Notes: generated by a model not told the origin, from the sequence alone. A DNA stretch of 10,714 nt from Methylothermaceae bacterium (GCA_027024125.1 JALVSV010000389.1:1-10714); one strand, 5' to 3'. Positions 1-7,802 are shown, counted from the stretch's first letter. Made by a program: numbers and translations.

Positions 1-811
1 CTCCTAGGGCATTTGGGAACTTTTGCTTCATTGGGCTACTTCTCTTTGAGTGGATGAAATAAAGTTGATTCGACGGTTTGGAAATAAGCGTAATGGGATC
101 ACAGAGGAAAAACTGTGACGACGCGCCTATTTACGGGAATGGACCTGCTCCACCGTTTTGCTCCTTGTCGGTCTTAGGTCTAAAGAGAAGTTATCTCTCC
201 AGGAACATGCCAAGCCTTCGGAAGACATCGCCCTATCGGCACATAGATTGCCAAAAGCAACATCCCCGGGCACTCCAGAAGCATGAAAGCAGGGACCATG
301 CCAGAGTTTTCGTGTGGCCTCGCATACAGTTGAATACTTCTGTCAAACCCTGAACGAATGGCACATGGCAAACCAATTCTCGAATCATCAACCAGGGAAA
401 CGATAGAAAATTGTTGCCGACAGACAACGGTAACAACTCACTCCAGAGGAAATAACCAAGGAATACAGCGATATATGTTGTCGCTGAAAAGCGACATGAA
501 TGACGATATCTGGTCACCCACCTCAGTCCCCCTTTACTGACTTCCCTCCACTTGTTCGCAACCGGTCCAATGAAACGGATTTTGCGAGACCACCAGCATG
601 ACCCAGCTCTGTTCTGTCCCTGACTTCATCAATGAAATGCCTTGGCACCACAGGATGGAATGCCAGAGACTGCAGTCAGTTATGACTTTTGTGGACCTCG
701 ATCCGTCTTCCATTCCGGACGACAAGAGCCGGGCCAGAATCATCCCCTGCCCCGTCTTCTTGAATGGTTCCTGCCCCATCTGCCGGGTCACCCCCAAAAA
801 AGTCCGCCGGC
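1..811. other. Gene-free left flank
   Basis: I see no convincing gene in this stretch. The open frames are short, lack Shine-Dalgarno sequences, have odd composition (runs of W, C, H and R) and match no family I know. A reading frame could start at position 31 on the minus strand and leave the window, but only about 10 codons are visible, so I do not call it. The only clear structure is the GAAA-loop hairpin at 479-496, listed separately. The part from about 60 to 540 looks more AT-rich than the genes to its right and may be decayed or horizontally acquired DNA; that is inference by eye. Confidence 0.5.
479..496. other. Hairpin with GAAA tetraloop
   Basis: TGTCGCT (479-485) and AGCGACA (490-496) pair perfectly over 7 bp and enclose a GAAA loop, a GNRA tetraloop when read as plus-strand RNA. 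No T-run follows on either strand, so it is not a standard intrinsic terminator. It stands in a region without a recognisable gene, so its role is unknown. A hairpin of this size can also occur by chance. Confidence 0.4.
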
Positions 812-1093
812 TCAGTAACGCACCGAAAACCCCCGATACTCTCCGGTCGCCGATTCCTCTTCAACCCGCACTTGCTCCACTCTCGCCGCTGGTGGTCCTT
901 CATGGCACCATTTCAGCAGCCGCCGAAGACTTTCCTCTTCCCCCTCGGCGACGATCTCCACCCTGCCATCTGCCAGGTTCCTGACCCAGCCAGTCAGGCC
1001 CAGTGACTGAGCGACTTCCACGGTTCTGGCACGATAGAACACCCCCTGAACCAATCCACTCACACAGATGTGCATCCGTCGTATACTTTCCAT
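812..1093 (-). CDS. Acylphosphatase
   Basis: Small enzyme of the acylphosphatase family (EC 3.6.1.7), which hydrolyses acyl phosphates such as acetyl phosphate in the cytoplasm. The 93-residue product has the family signature: GLVQGVFYR at residues 13-21 gives the phosphate-binding loop and catalytic Arg21, and GWVRNLADGRVE at 35-46 gives catalytic Asn39. The length matches the usual 90-100 residues. I chose the ATG at 1093 because GGAGG (1102-1106) lies 8 nt upstream. An upstream in-frame ATG at 1156 would run through the groEL terminator hairpin and add residues unlike the family. The gene follows groEL on the same strand, so it may be expressed by read-through or from its own promoter, which I could not identify. 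Its physiological role in bacteria is generally unclear. Confidence 0.9.
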   Translation of the reverse strand: MESIRRMHICVSGLVQGVFYRARTVEVAQSLGLTGWVRNLADGRVEIVAEGEEESLRRLLKWCHEGPPAARVEQVRVEEESATGEYRGFSVRY

Positions 1094-1101
1094 CCTCCAA
1101 A

Positions 1102-1106
1102 CCTCC
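1102..1106 (-). promoter_or_regulatory. Ribosome binding site deciding the acylphosphatase start
   Basis: GGAGG on the minus strand, 8 nt before the ATG at 1093. It begins only a few bases after the groEL terminator stem. A second GGAGG directly abuts the ATG and is too close to serve. Confidence 0.7.
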
Positions 1107-1113
1107 ATAAACG

Positions 1114-1144
1114 AAGGCCCCACCCGAATCCCGGGTGAGGCCTT
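1114..1144 (-). terminator. Intrinsic terminator of groESL, possibly bidirectional
   Basis: A 13-bp stem (1114-1126 with 1132-1144, one G-U pair in minus-strand RNA) encloses a 5-nt loop, 35 bp beyond the groEL stop codon. On the minus strand the downstream U-tract is short (CGTTTA). On the plus strand the hairpin is followed by GCCTTTTT, so plus-strand transcripts may also stop here. The weak minus-strand U-tract could let some groESL transcripts continue into the acylphosphatase gene. Confidence 0.8.
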
Positions 1145-1179
1145 GCCTTTTTCCACATGGAAGATTCAGGCAGCGGCTG

Positions 1180-2829
<1,650 letters not shown>

Positions 2830-2872
2830 TCAATAATTGTCAATCGGTTACTAGATCAATCGAAACGTTCGA

Positions 2873-3163
2873 TCAGGATTCCAGAATGGCCATGATGTCG
2901 TCTTCACGCATGACCAGAAGCTCTTCGTCGTCGAGCACCACATCGGTTCCGGCATACTTGCCGAACAACACCTTGTCACCCACCTTGACGTCGAGCGGAC
3001 GAATTTCGCCATTTTCGAGCAACTTGCCGTTGCCCACCGCCAGGACTTCACCCTTGACCGGTTTTTCCTTGGCAGTGTCAGGAATTACAATACCGCCAGG
3101 TGAGGTCTGTTCCTCTTCCAGACGCTTGACGATGACACGATCGTGCAAAGGACGCAGTTTCAT
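2873..3163 (-). CDS. groES: Co-chaperonin GroES (10 kDa)
   Basis: Heptameric lid of the GroEL chamber. The 96-residue product is full length. It begins with the conserved [14 protein letters not shown], has the mobile loop at about residues 16-33 with the GroEL-contacting hydrophobic triplet IVI at 25-27, and keeps the family's GxG turn and C-terminal beta strands ([12 protein letters not shown]). The ATG at 3163 is preceded by AAGGAG with an 8-nt spacer. It is the first gene of the groESL operon. Its leader, transcribed from the promoter at 3247-3274, contains the CIRCE inverted repeat, so heat-shock regulation by HrcA is expected. Confidence 0.99.
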   Translation of the reverse strand: MKLRPLHDRVIVKRLEEEQTSPGGIVIPDTAKEKPVKGEVLAVGNGKLLENGEIRPLDVKVGDKVLFGKYAGTDVVLDDEELLVMREDDIMAILES

Positions 3164-3220
3164 GAGCCTTACTCCTTATAATTGATTAAGTGGTTGAGAC
3201 ATTCGCTAACCATAGATTTG

Positions 3221-3247
3221 TTAGCACTCATCTATATCGAGTGCTAA
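3221..3247. promoter_or_regulatory. CIRCE operator (HrcA-binding site)
   Basis: Perfect consensus TTAGCACTC-N9-GAGTGCTAA: arms at 3221-3229 and 3239-3247 with a 9-nt spacer. CIRCE is the established operator of the heat-shock repressor HrcA. Its outer base coincides with the edge of the groES -10 box, so bound HrcA would cover the transcription start. hrcA itself is not in this window. Confidence 0.97.
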
Positions 3248-3274
3248 TAATAGTAAGCTTTCAATTTCTGTCAA
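3247..3274 (-). promoter_or_regulatory. Sigma-70-type promoter of groESL
   Basis: On the minus strand, TTGACA (3269-3274, perfect -35) and TATTAT (3247-3252, one mismatch to TATAAT) are separated by 16 nt. Transcription would begin around 3240, inside CIRCE. I see no sigma-32 -10 box (CCCCAT-type) at a suitable distance, so housekeeping sigma plus HrcA repression is the simplest reading. Confidence 0.85.
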
Positions 3275-3311
3275 GCTTTTCCTTTCAATTTCCCAACATT
3301 CCCAGGATCCA

Positions 3312-4052
3312 ATGAACGACCAATTGCTTTTACGCTATAGCCGCCAGATCCTCCTTCCTCAAATTGACATATGGGGACAGGAGAAAATAATTCAAGCCCG
3401 GATACTCATCATCGGCGCCGGTGGTCTGGGATGCCCGGCCGCCATGTATCTGGCGGCGGCGGGCAGTGGCCACATGACCATCGCCGATGCGGATGAAGTG
3501 GAATTGTCCAACCTGCAACGGCAGATCGCCCACCATACCAGCGATATCGGCAGGAACAAGGCAGTCTCGGCGGAACAGACTCTGCTCGAACTCAACCCAA
3601 ACGTGCAAATTGAGGCGCTGCCGATCCGGCTCGAAGGCAAACGGCTAGCGGAAGCAGTGGAAAAAGCCGACCTGGTGCTGGACTGCAGCGACAACTTCAC
3701 CACCCGGTTCGAGGTCAACCGAGCCTGCTTCGAAGCGCAAAAGCCGCTAGTATCCGGCGCGGCAATCCGCTTCGAAGGCCAGATCGCGGTTTTCGACCCG
3801 CGCCGGTCCGACAGTCCCTGTTATCAGTGCCTCTATCCCGACCAGGGCGAACTGGCAGAGAGCTGTACCGAAACCGGGGTCGTTGCCCCCATCACCGGCA
3901 TCGTCGGCAGCATCCAGGCCCTGGAAGCCATGAAGGTACTCCTGGAGATCGGCCAGCCGTTGACCGGGAGGCTGCTGATCCTCGATGGACTGAACATGAC
4001 CTGGCACAGCGTGCGGCTGCCGCGCAATCCTTCGTGTTCCGTATGCGGGTGA
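3312..4052 (+). CDS. MoeB/ThiF/HesA-family sulfur-carrier adenylyltransferase
   Basis: E1-like enzyme that adenylates the C-terminal glycine of a small ubiquitin-like sulfur carrier (MoaD for molybdopterin, ThiS for thiamine), preparing it for sulfur transfer in the cytoplasm. The 246 residues match the family length. Visible are RYSRQILLP at 8-16, the ATP loop GAGGLG at 35-40, DADEVELSNLQRQ at 59-71 with the adenylate-contacting Arg, the zinc ligands Cys170/Cys173 (CYQC) and Cys242/Cys245 (CSVC), and Cys185 in CTETGVV, the position of the reactive cysteine in ThiF. I cannot separate MoeB from ThiF by eye and no carrier gene is nearby, so no symbol is given. AGGA lies just upstream of the ATG. 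It is divergent from groES, 148 bp away. Its last 71 coding bases recur at 6363-6433. Confidence 0.93.
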   Translation: MNDQLLLRYSRQILLPQIDIWGQEKIIQARILIIGAGGLGCPAAMYLAAAGSGHMTIADADEVELSNLQRQIAHHTSDIGRNKAVSAEQTLLELNPNVQIEALPIRLEGKRLAEAVEKADLVLDCSDNFTTRFEVNRACFEAQKPLVSGAAIRFEGQIAVFDPRRSDSPCYQCLYPDQGELAESCTETGVVAPITGIVGSIQALEAMKVLLEIGQPLTGRLLILDGLNMTWHSVRLPRNPSCSVCG

Positions 4053-4070
4053 GGTCAAGTCCTTTCCAAT

Positions 4071-4167
4071 TCAGAAATGAGTCTGAGGCTGCAAGGGGTT
4101 GCGTGCCTGATTGAAGAGATGCGTATTTCAGACCGATATCTGACAGGTCACAAACAGGCAGATACGC
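4071..4167. repeat. Two hairpins with the same TCAGA stem
   Basis: TCAGA-N6-TCTGA occurs at 4071-4086 and again at 4128-4143, with unrelated loops (AATGAG and CCGATA). The second copy is enclosed by a further inverted repeat, GCGTAT (4121-4126) and ATACGC (4162-4167). The stems are short (5-6 bp), so this is modest evidence of structured RNA or of a binding site for a dimeric protein. Confidence 0.35.
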
Positions 4168-4364
4168 TTCACCGTCCGGCGCAGGACTCCTGTTTTCCCA
4201 ACATCCCTTGAAACAATCACAGTTTCTTCCCAGGTAAAGCTCCAATATCATACACTTCCTCAATGGTTGCCGGCCGGAACATGGCGAAAAATATCAGCCC
4301 AAACTTCAGAGAACCCCACCCCTTACACCTAAAATTAACAATGTGACGTATCATTTTGGATGTT

Positions 4365-4369
4365 AAGGA
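4365..4369 (+). promoter_or_regulatory. Ribosome binding site deciding the cyclase start
   Basis: AAGGA lies 4 nt before the ATG at 4374. The alternative upstream TTG at 4356 has no purine-rich sequence ahead of it, so the ATG is preferred although the spacing is short. Confidence 0.55.
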
Positions 4370-4373
4370 CTGG

Positions 4374-5546
4374 ATGACGGAAAACAACCAAACCGTGCAT
4401 GAGACAGGGGAAGCGACGAGCAAGGGGTTTCCTTCCGGGATCCCCCTTCAGTTCGTTTCACCAGATCTCGAAGAGAGATTCCAGCGTCAATTCTTCGAAC
4501 GTCACTGGGCTCAGAATCGCATTGCCATCAGCCTGGGTTTGGCAATATACATACTATTTGGTCTCGTCGACAGAGGGGTCGGCGGCGAACACTGGAAGAC
4601 CATCCTGACGATACGCCTGGGAGTTGCACTGCCTTTACTCCTGACATTGTTGACAGGTTTCTATGTACGCAGGATCGCAGAGCGCTACACCCCCCAATTG
4701 GTTTTTCTTGCCCTGGTGTTTTCCGGCAGTAGCATCGTGGCGATGAACACCCAATTGCCGGCCGATGCACAAAATCTTTATTTCACCGGCACGCTGATCG
4801 TGATGATCATTGGCCTGGCCTTTTTCCGCACCGATTACAGATGGCCGGCTGCCGCTGCTTCACTGATCTTTCTCCTTTATCTGGAGGTCACCTGGACGAT
4901 TCATCCACTCCCCTTTCCTCTGGTTCTGGCCTCCGTTTTTTATTATGCCACGGCATTGGGCGTTTTGACCTACAACGGCTGGTACCTGGAACTGAAGGAA
5001 AGGCAGACGTTCCTGATGGAGCAACGCCTTCTGGAGATGGCTCACACGGACGAACTGACGGGTTTGGCCAACCGCCGGGCCTTCATGAAACACTTCAACT
5101 CTGAATGGCGCAGAGCATTACGAAATCGAGATACACTGGCATTGCTCCTGATCGATCTTGACCGCCTCAAGAAAATCAATGATCACCACGGTCACAACAC
5201 GGGCGACGTCGCCTTGCGGCAACTGGCCAGGGTCCTGCAGGAACAGGCCCAGCGACCCGGTGATCTGGCCGCCCGACTGGGGGGAGACGAATTCGTATTG
5301 TTGCTGCAAGTCACCGCCCCAGCCCATGTTGAGAAAATAGCTGAACGTCTGGCCAAGGGGTTTTGCATCGTAAAGGTGCCGGATGACGGCCACGAGATAT
5401 GCCTCACCGCCAGCATAGGATTTATCATCGCCCTACCGGCATCTTCCCTGTCGCCTGACGTCTGGTTGCAACAGGCAGACGAGGCATTGTATGCAGCAAA
5501 AAAGAGCGGGCGTGGACGTGCAGTATCCGCACACCTGAATGGTTAG
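4374..5546 (+). CDS. Membrane-bound diguanylate cyclase (GGDEF)
   Basis: Predicted to make cyclic di-GMP from two GTP at the inner membrane. The 390-residue product (from the ATG at 4374) has about six hydrophobic segments between residues 40 and 205, then a GGDEF domain from about residue 220 to the C-terminus. The domain has the entry motif DELTGLANRRAF from residue 226, the metal/nucleotide motif DLDRLKKINDHHGHNTGD, and an intact GGDEF at 303-307. The inhibitory I-site RxxD (RPGD, 294-297) sits at the canonical distance ahead of it, so product feedback inhibition is expected. No EAL domain and no known sensory domain name can be assigned; the membrane part is presumably the sensor. The gene stands alone between the two copies of the moeB 3' end and has no evident terminator. 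Confidence 0.93.
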   Translation: MTENNQTVHETGEATSKGFPSGIPLQFVSPDLEERFQRQFFERHWAQNRIAISLGLAIYILFGLVDRGVGGEHWKTILTIRLGVALPLLLTLLTGFYVRRIAERYTPQLVFLALVFSGSSIVAMNTQLPADAQNLYFTGTLIVMIIGLAFFRTDYRWPAAAASLIFLLYLEVTWTIHPLPFPLVLASVFYYATALGVLTYNGWYLELKERQTFLMEQRLLEMAHTDELTGLANRRAFMKHFNSEWRRALRNRDTLALLLIDLDRLKKINDHHGHNTGDVALRQLARVLQEQAQRPGDLAARLGGDEFVLLLQVTAPAHVEKIAERLAKGFCIVKVPDDGHEICLTASIGFIIALPASSLSPDVWLQQADEALYAAKKSGRGRAVSAHLNG

Positions 5547-5651
5547 AAATTGAACGCCACTTTCCGATCCTCCTGGGGAGACTGTTACGCCTGACAGGCC
5601 AGCTTGGAAAGGCAGGACCACGTCATCTAAACACGTAAAAGACTGATTGAA

Positions 5652-5853
5652 GGGGCGGGTGGTCTGATTCGAAAGCCTCGCCGGCAGGGAGGCCGGCGTG
5701 GAGCCTACAGGGGCGAGCCGGACCGAAAGTCCAGTGAACTTTCGCAGCCGGGCGAGCGCCCAAACAGGGAAGTTTGGGCAGGGCTTTCTTGCGCAGCAGG
5801 ACTGCAAAGCAAGAAAGTATTCACGGCGTTTTTCGAAGCAGACCACCCGCCCC
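5652..5853. repeat. Hairpin-array element with terminal inverted repeat
   Basis: The ends (5652-5674 and 5831-5853) form a 23-nt inverted repeat with one mismatch. Inside are four consecutive hairpins. H1 is 5679-5698, a 7-bp stem with loop AGGGAG. H2 is 5724-5744, a 7-bp stem with loop CCAGTGA, and outer CCGG/CCGG pairing could extend it. H3 is 5758-5779, a perfect 8-bp stem with loop AGGGAA. H4 is 5784-5817, a perfect 9-bp stem enclosing GCAG-CAGGA-CTGC. The stems differ in sequence while three of the loops share (A/C)AGG(G)A, a pattern expected if structure and loop are what is conserved. It could be a dispersed palindromic repeat (MITE-like) or a structured RNA. I could not decide the strand or find a promoter. 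Confidence 0.75.
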
Positions 5854-6129
5854 GGCATGAATAGATGACAGGGCACTGCCTGGAAAGGACTAGGACTTGA
5901 CTTTCTGGTCGTTTCCCCGGTATCTGAGGATGCGCAATCCAGTCTTGATGTGTCTTGTGTCTGTTATCAAAAACGAGGCAAGAGAGCCTCTCTACCGCTC
6001 GTGATTGCGGACCGGCATTTCGGGGAAGGATTTGGCTTCTTCCGAATCGTCGAGAGGGGTTTGATCAATCATGGCTGCCTTGCTTGCTCTGGGCAACCCG
6101 GCACAGGCCATCACCACCTGATGCATGAA

Positions 6130-6248
6130 GGTGTTTGGCACCAGAACGCCGTGTCAAATCCGCCAGGAGCGGATTGGATTGCAGAGCAATTCGAAGGGTG
6201 AAAACCAGGGAAGGTTTTCACCAAGGCGATGACGATGCCTGCACGGCG
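6130..6248. repeat. Second hairpin cluster with AGGGA/CAGGA loops
   Basis: Four hairpins follow one another. 6130-6142 is GGTG/CACC. 6157-6175 is a perfect 7-bp stem with loop CAGGA. 6176-6192 is a 7-bp stem including one G-U pair, with loop AGA. 6197-6222 is a perfect 10-bp stem with loop AGGGAA. A weak AGGC/GCCT stem (6224-6240) follows, then CACGGCG (6242-6248), the same heptamer found after the last hairpin of the first element (5822-5828). Loop sequences and the closing heptamer tie the two elements together although the stems are unrelated. I did not find a comparable long terminal inverted repeat here. Confidence 0.6.
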
Positions 6249-6362
6249 GTGGTATCAAAACAGCCCGCTTATCCAAGAACTTCAAGGGAACGAAATGAAG
6301 CACCATTTGCCCATTGGGCCTGGGCTTTGGGAGACTTTTAATCAGCCGCCTATCCTGCTTGG

Positions 6363-6433
6363 TCCTCGATGGACTGAACATGACTTGGCACAACGTGCGG
6401 CTGGCGCGCAATCCTTCGTGTTCCGTATGCGGG
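6363..6433 (+). pseudogene. Duplicated 3' end of the MoeB-like gene
   Basis: These 71 bases match 3979-4049 of the MoeB-like gene with three substitutions (6385 silent, 6393 Ser to Asn, 6404 Pro to Ala), about 96% identity, in the same orientation and offset by 2384 bp. The frame still encodes LDGLNMTWHNVRLARNPSCS plus the rest of the CxxC zinc motif, but the stop codon is missing and there is no start or upstream catalytic domain. A further short similarity may exist just upstream: bases 6332-6346 would encode GRLLI as in the parent, followed by 21 extra bases. The fragment ends 10 bp before the stop codon of the convergent zinc-ribbon gene. It is best read as the remnant of a duplication or insertion event. 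Confidence 0.85.
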
Positions 6434-6443
6434 AAAACTCCTG

Positions 6444-7613
6444 TCATTTGGCCAGTTCAGGATACCGGCCATACATTCCATTATCTGTTTGTGTCTGCAT
6501 ATTCCGCACCAGACCGGATTTGTATACCACGTAACCAGTACCAGATACGACCGCCACCGCTGCAACGACGGCAACCAGGATCTTCAGATAGCTGTAGGGA
6601 CGCTGACCCTGAACCTTGCCGCTGCGGCCGTTGATGACGACCCGATAGGAACGGTTGCGATAACGGTAGGCAGCGATCCACACCGGCAGCAGGCAATGTT
6701 TGAAGGTGGTATGCAGGTGACGGGTGTGCTTGCGGTGGATCTGCTGCAGGTCACAACCGATGTCGAAGCGGATGTCCTGGTCGATGATCCGGTCCATCAC
6801 CCGCCGGGCCTGCTCGAAGCCCTGCGCCAGTTCGGTCTGGTAGACCTCACTTTCGAAGCCACTGAGATACTTTTCGTTGTAGGGCACCAGATTTTCCAGA
6901 TCCCATGGGCCGAGCCGGTCGAGGATCTGGCGCGGGATGGTATGGCTGGCACCGACCAGAACATCGTCGAAAAACCGGCTCACCCGGCCGCGAACCGGAT
7001 GCCAGCGTATTTTCTGTACCTGTTGCAGACGTCTGACGGGACGGCCATTTTCAATCACAGTGACTGGCCGGGTCTCATAGTAGAGGATACCCCGGGCCCC
7101 CCTGTAGCTGGTCTCGGTATGACTGTCGAAGGTCCAGTAGGGCAGGTAAAGCCCACTCAGGAGACCTTCTTCCCGGGCAAATCTTTTCAACGCCGAAGGG
7201 GCGAACCACAGGCTCTTCAGCCATTTTCTGAAAGCCTGTCTGGCGGCCGAGCGGTCGATGCTGAAGGGCAGCAGGGACCTGGGAGGAATGGGGCGAAGTC
7301 TGGCTGTGGCGATGATGACCGGGCTGCCGCAAAAGGGACAATGGCCGGCATGGAGGGATTTCCTGAGACGGAACCGGGCGCCGCAGGTGTGACACTGGAT
7401 TTGGGGCGTGGCAGACTTGCCTGGTGCCAGGGAAAGCTTTTCCAGGGCCTGGTGGAAATCAGACTCGCGGATGGGTTCGGCCGGATCGGCAATCGGGTTC
7501 TCGTACCCGCAATGGGGGCACACCAGCTTTTTGGTGCCGGGTGAAAAGCGCAGGCTGGAACCGCATTGCCCACATGGGAAATAGGTCCCGGGAATGGGGT
7601 ATGGGTCAGACAT
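6444..7613 (-). CDS. Double zinc-ribbon protein with C-terminal membrane anchor (YdjG-like)
   Basis: Product of 389 residues. Two zinc ribbons occupy the N-terminus: Cys14/Cys17 with Cys32/Cys35, and Cys74/Cys77 with Cys92/Cys95. A middle region of about 220 residues is rich in aromatic and basic residues. One hydrophobic helix (about 345-364) and a short polar tail end the protein. Similar proteins are often annotated as zinc-ribbon or helicase-like proteins and sit beside YdjI-like SPFH genes, as here. No helicase motifs are visible, so I do not support that name. The likely location is the inner membrane with the ribbons in the cytoplasm; the function is unknown. No well-placed Shine-Dalgarno precedes the ATG: the nearest AAAGGA lies about 15 nt away. 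It is on the same strand as the SPFH gene but separated by 307 bp of repeats, so it may be transcribed independently. Confidence 0.8.
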   Translation of the reverse strand: MSDPYPIPGTYFPCGQCGSSLRFSPGTKKLVCPHCGYENPIADPAEPIRESDFHQALEKLSLAPGKSATPQIQCHTCGARFRLRKSLHAGHCPFCGSPVIIATARLRPIPPRSLLPFSIDRSAARQAFRKWLKSLWFAPSALKRFAREEGLLSGLYLPYWTFDSHTETSYRGARGILYYETRPVTVIENGRPVRRLQQVQKIRWHPVRGRVSRFFDDVLVGASHTIPRQILDRLGPWDLENLVPYNEKYLSGFESEVYQTELAQGFEQARRVMDRIIDQDIRFDIGCDLQQIHRKHTRHLHTTFKHCLLPVWIAAYRYRNRSYRVVINGRSGKVQGQRPYSYLKILVAVVAAVAVVSGTGYVVYKSGLVRNMQTQTDNGMYGRYPELAK

Positions 7614-7698
7614 CCGGGTTAGGGGATTCCTTTCCCCCTGCGAACAAACACGGTCTCACTGATAAAGTCCAAGCCATCGTCCCGAAAGTTGAAAGATC

Positions 7699-7774
7699 GT
7701 AGGGTGGATTGAGGCATCAGCCGAAACCCACTGTTCGACAATTGTTGGTTTTCGCTTCGCTCTACCCAACCTAC
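7699..7774. repeat. Palindromic repeat of the GTAGGTTGGGTAGAGCGAAG type
   Basis: The 76-bp element begins GTAGGGTGGATTGAGG and ends CTCTACCCAACCTAC, so its arms are imperfectly complementary over some 30 nt. Read on the minus strand it opens with GTAGGTTGGGTAGAGCGAAG, which I recognise from memory as an intergenic repeat common in gammaproteobacterial and cyanobacterial genomes. It is non-coding. It could form a long hairpin in the transcript running from the SPFH gene toward the zinc-ribbon gene. Confidence 0.75.
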
Positions 7775-7790
7775 CATGATTTTCTGAGAA

Positions 7791-7802
7791 GGATCTTTCA
7801 CG
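7791..7802 (+). repeat. 12-bp direct repeat, copy 1 (GGATCTTTCACG)
   Basis: Identical to 7914-7925, where the sequence includes the stop codon of the SPFH gene. Each copy lies to the right of one of the two palindromic repeats, and its inverse partner GAAAGAT lies to the left of each. The arrangement suggests that a short unit was duplicated or that both palindromes inserted into copies of the same target. Confidence 0.6.

Larger units (their letters stand above)
4053..4373. other. Gene-free spacer between the MoeB-like gene and the cyclase gene
   Basis: About 320 bp without a gene. It holds the small hairpins listed separately and no clear intrinsic terminator for the upstream gene. I could not identify a convincing promoter for the cyclase gene; the segment just before it (about 4320-4360) is AT-rich. 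Confidence 0.5.
5547..6443. other. Long gene-free, structure-rich region
   Basis: About 900 bp without a credible gene. The open frames here, including a 147-codon frame on the minus strand through 5652-5853, only read across inverted repeats. The region holds a large hairpin element (5652-5853), a second hairpin cluster (6130-6248) and the copy of the moeB 3' end (6363-6433), each listed separately. Between them (5860-6130) are further small hairpins, for example AGAGA-GCC-TCTCT near 5985 and CATCA-CCACC-TGATG near 6115, but nothing I can name. Confidence 0.7.

Noticed and set aside
598..984. Plus-strand frame of 128 codons with a cysteine pattern (CPVFLNGSCPICR)
   Set aside because: It overlaps the acylphosphatase gene on the opposite strand for nearly half its length, has no Shine-Dalgarno sequence, turns into proline/leucine-rich shadow sequence where it overlaps, and resembles no family I know. 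The cysteine motif alone is not enough.
4180..4200. Possible intrinsic terminator (CAGG-ACT-CCTG followed by TTTT) after the MoeB-like gene
   Set aside because: The stem is only 4 bp and the T-run 4 bases, too weak to call.
5652..5853. Insertion sequence with its own transposase
   Set aside because: The 156 bp between the terminal repeats is far too short for a transposase and encodes no recognisable fragment of one; only a non-autonomous element is possible.
5433..5876. Minus-strand frame of 147 codons
   Set aside because: It overlaps the end of the cyclase gene and then reads straight through the inverted-repeat element; composition follows the repeats rather than a protein.
5652..6248. 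CRISPR array as an explanation of the repeated hairpins
   Set aside because: There are no identical direct repeats at regular spacing; the stems differ from one hairpin to the next and no cas gene is present.
6489..7544. Plus-strand frame of 351 codons opposite the zinc-ribbon gene
   Set aside because: The minus strand has ordered CxxC pairs, a membrane helix and a matching gene neighbourhood; the plus frame has none of these.
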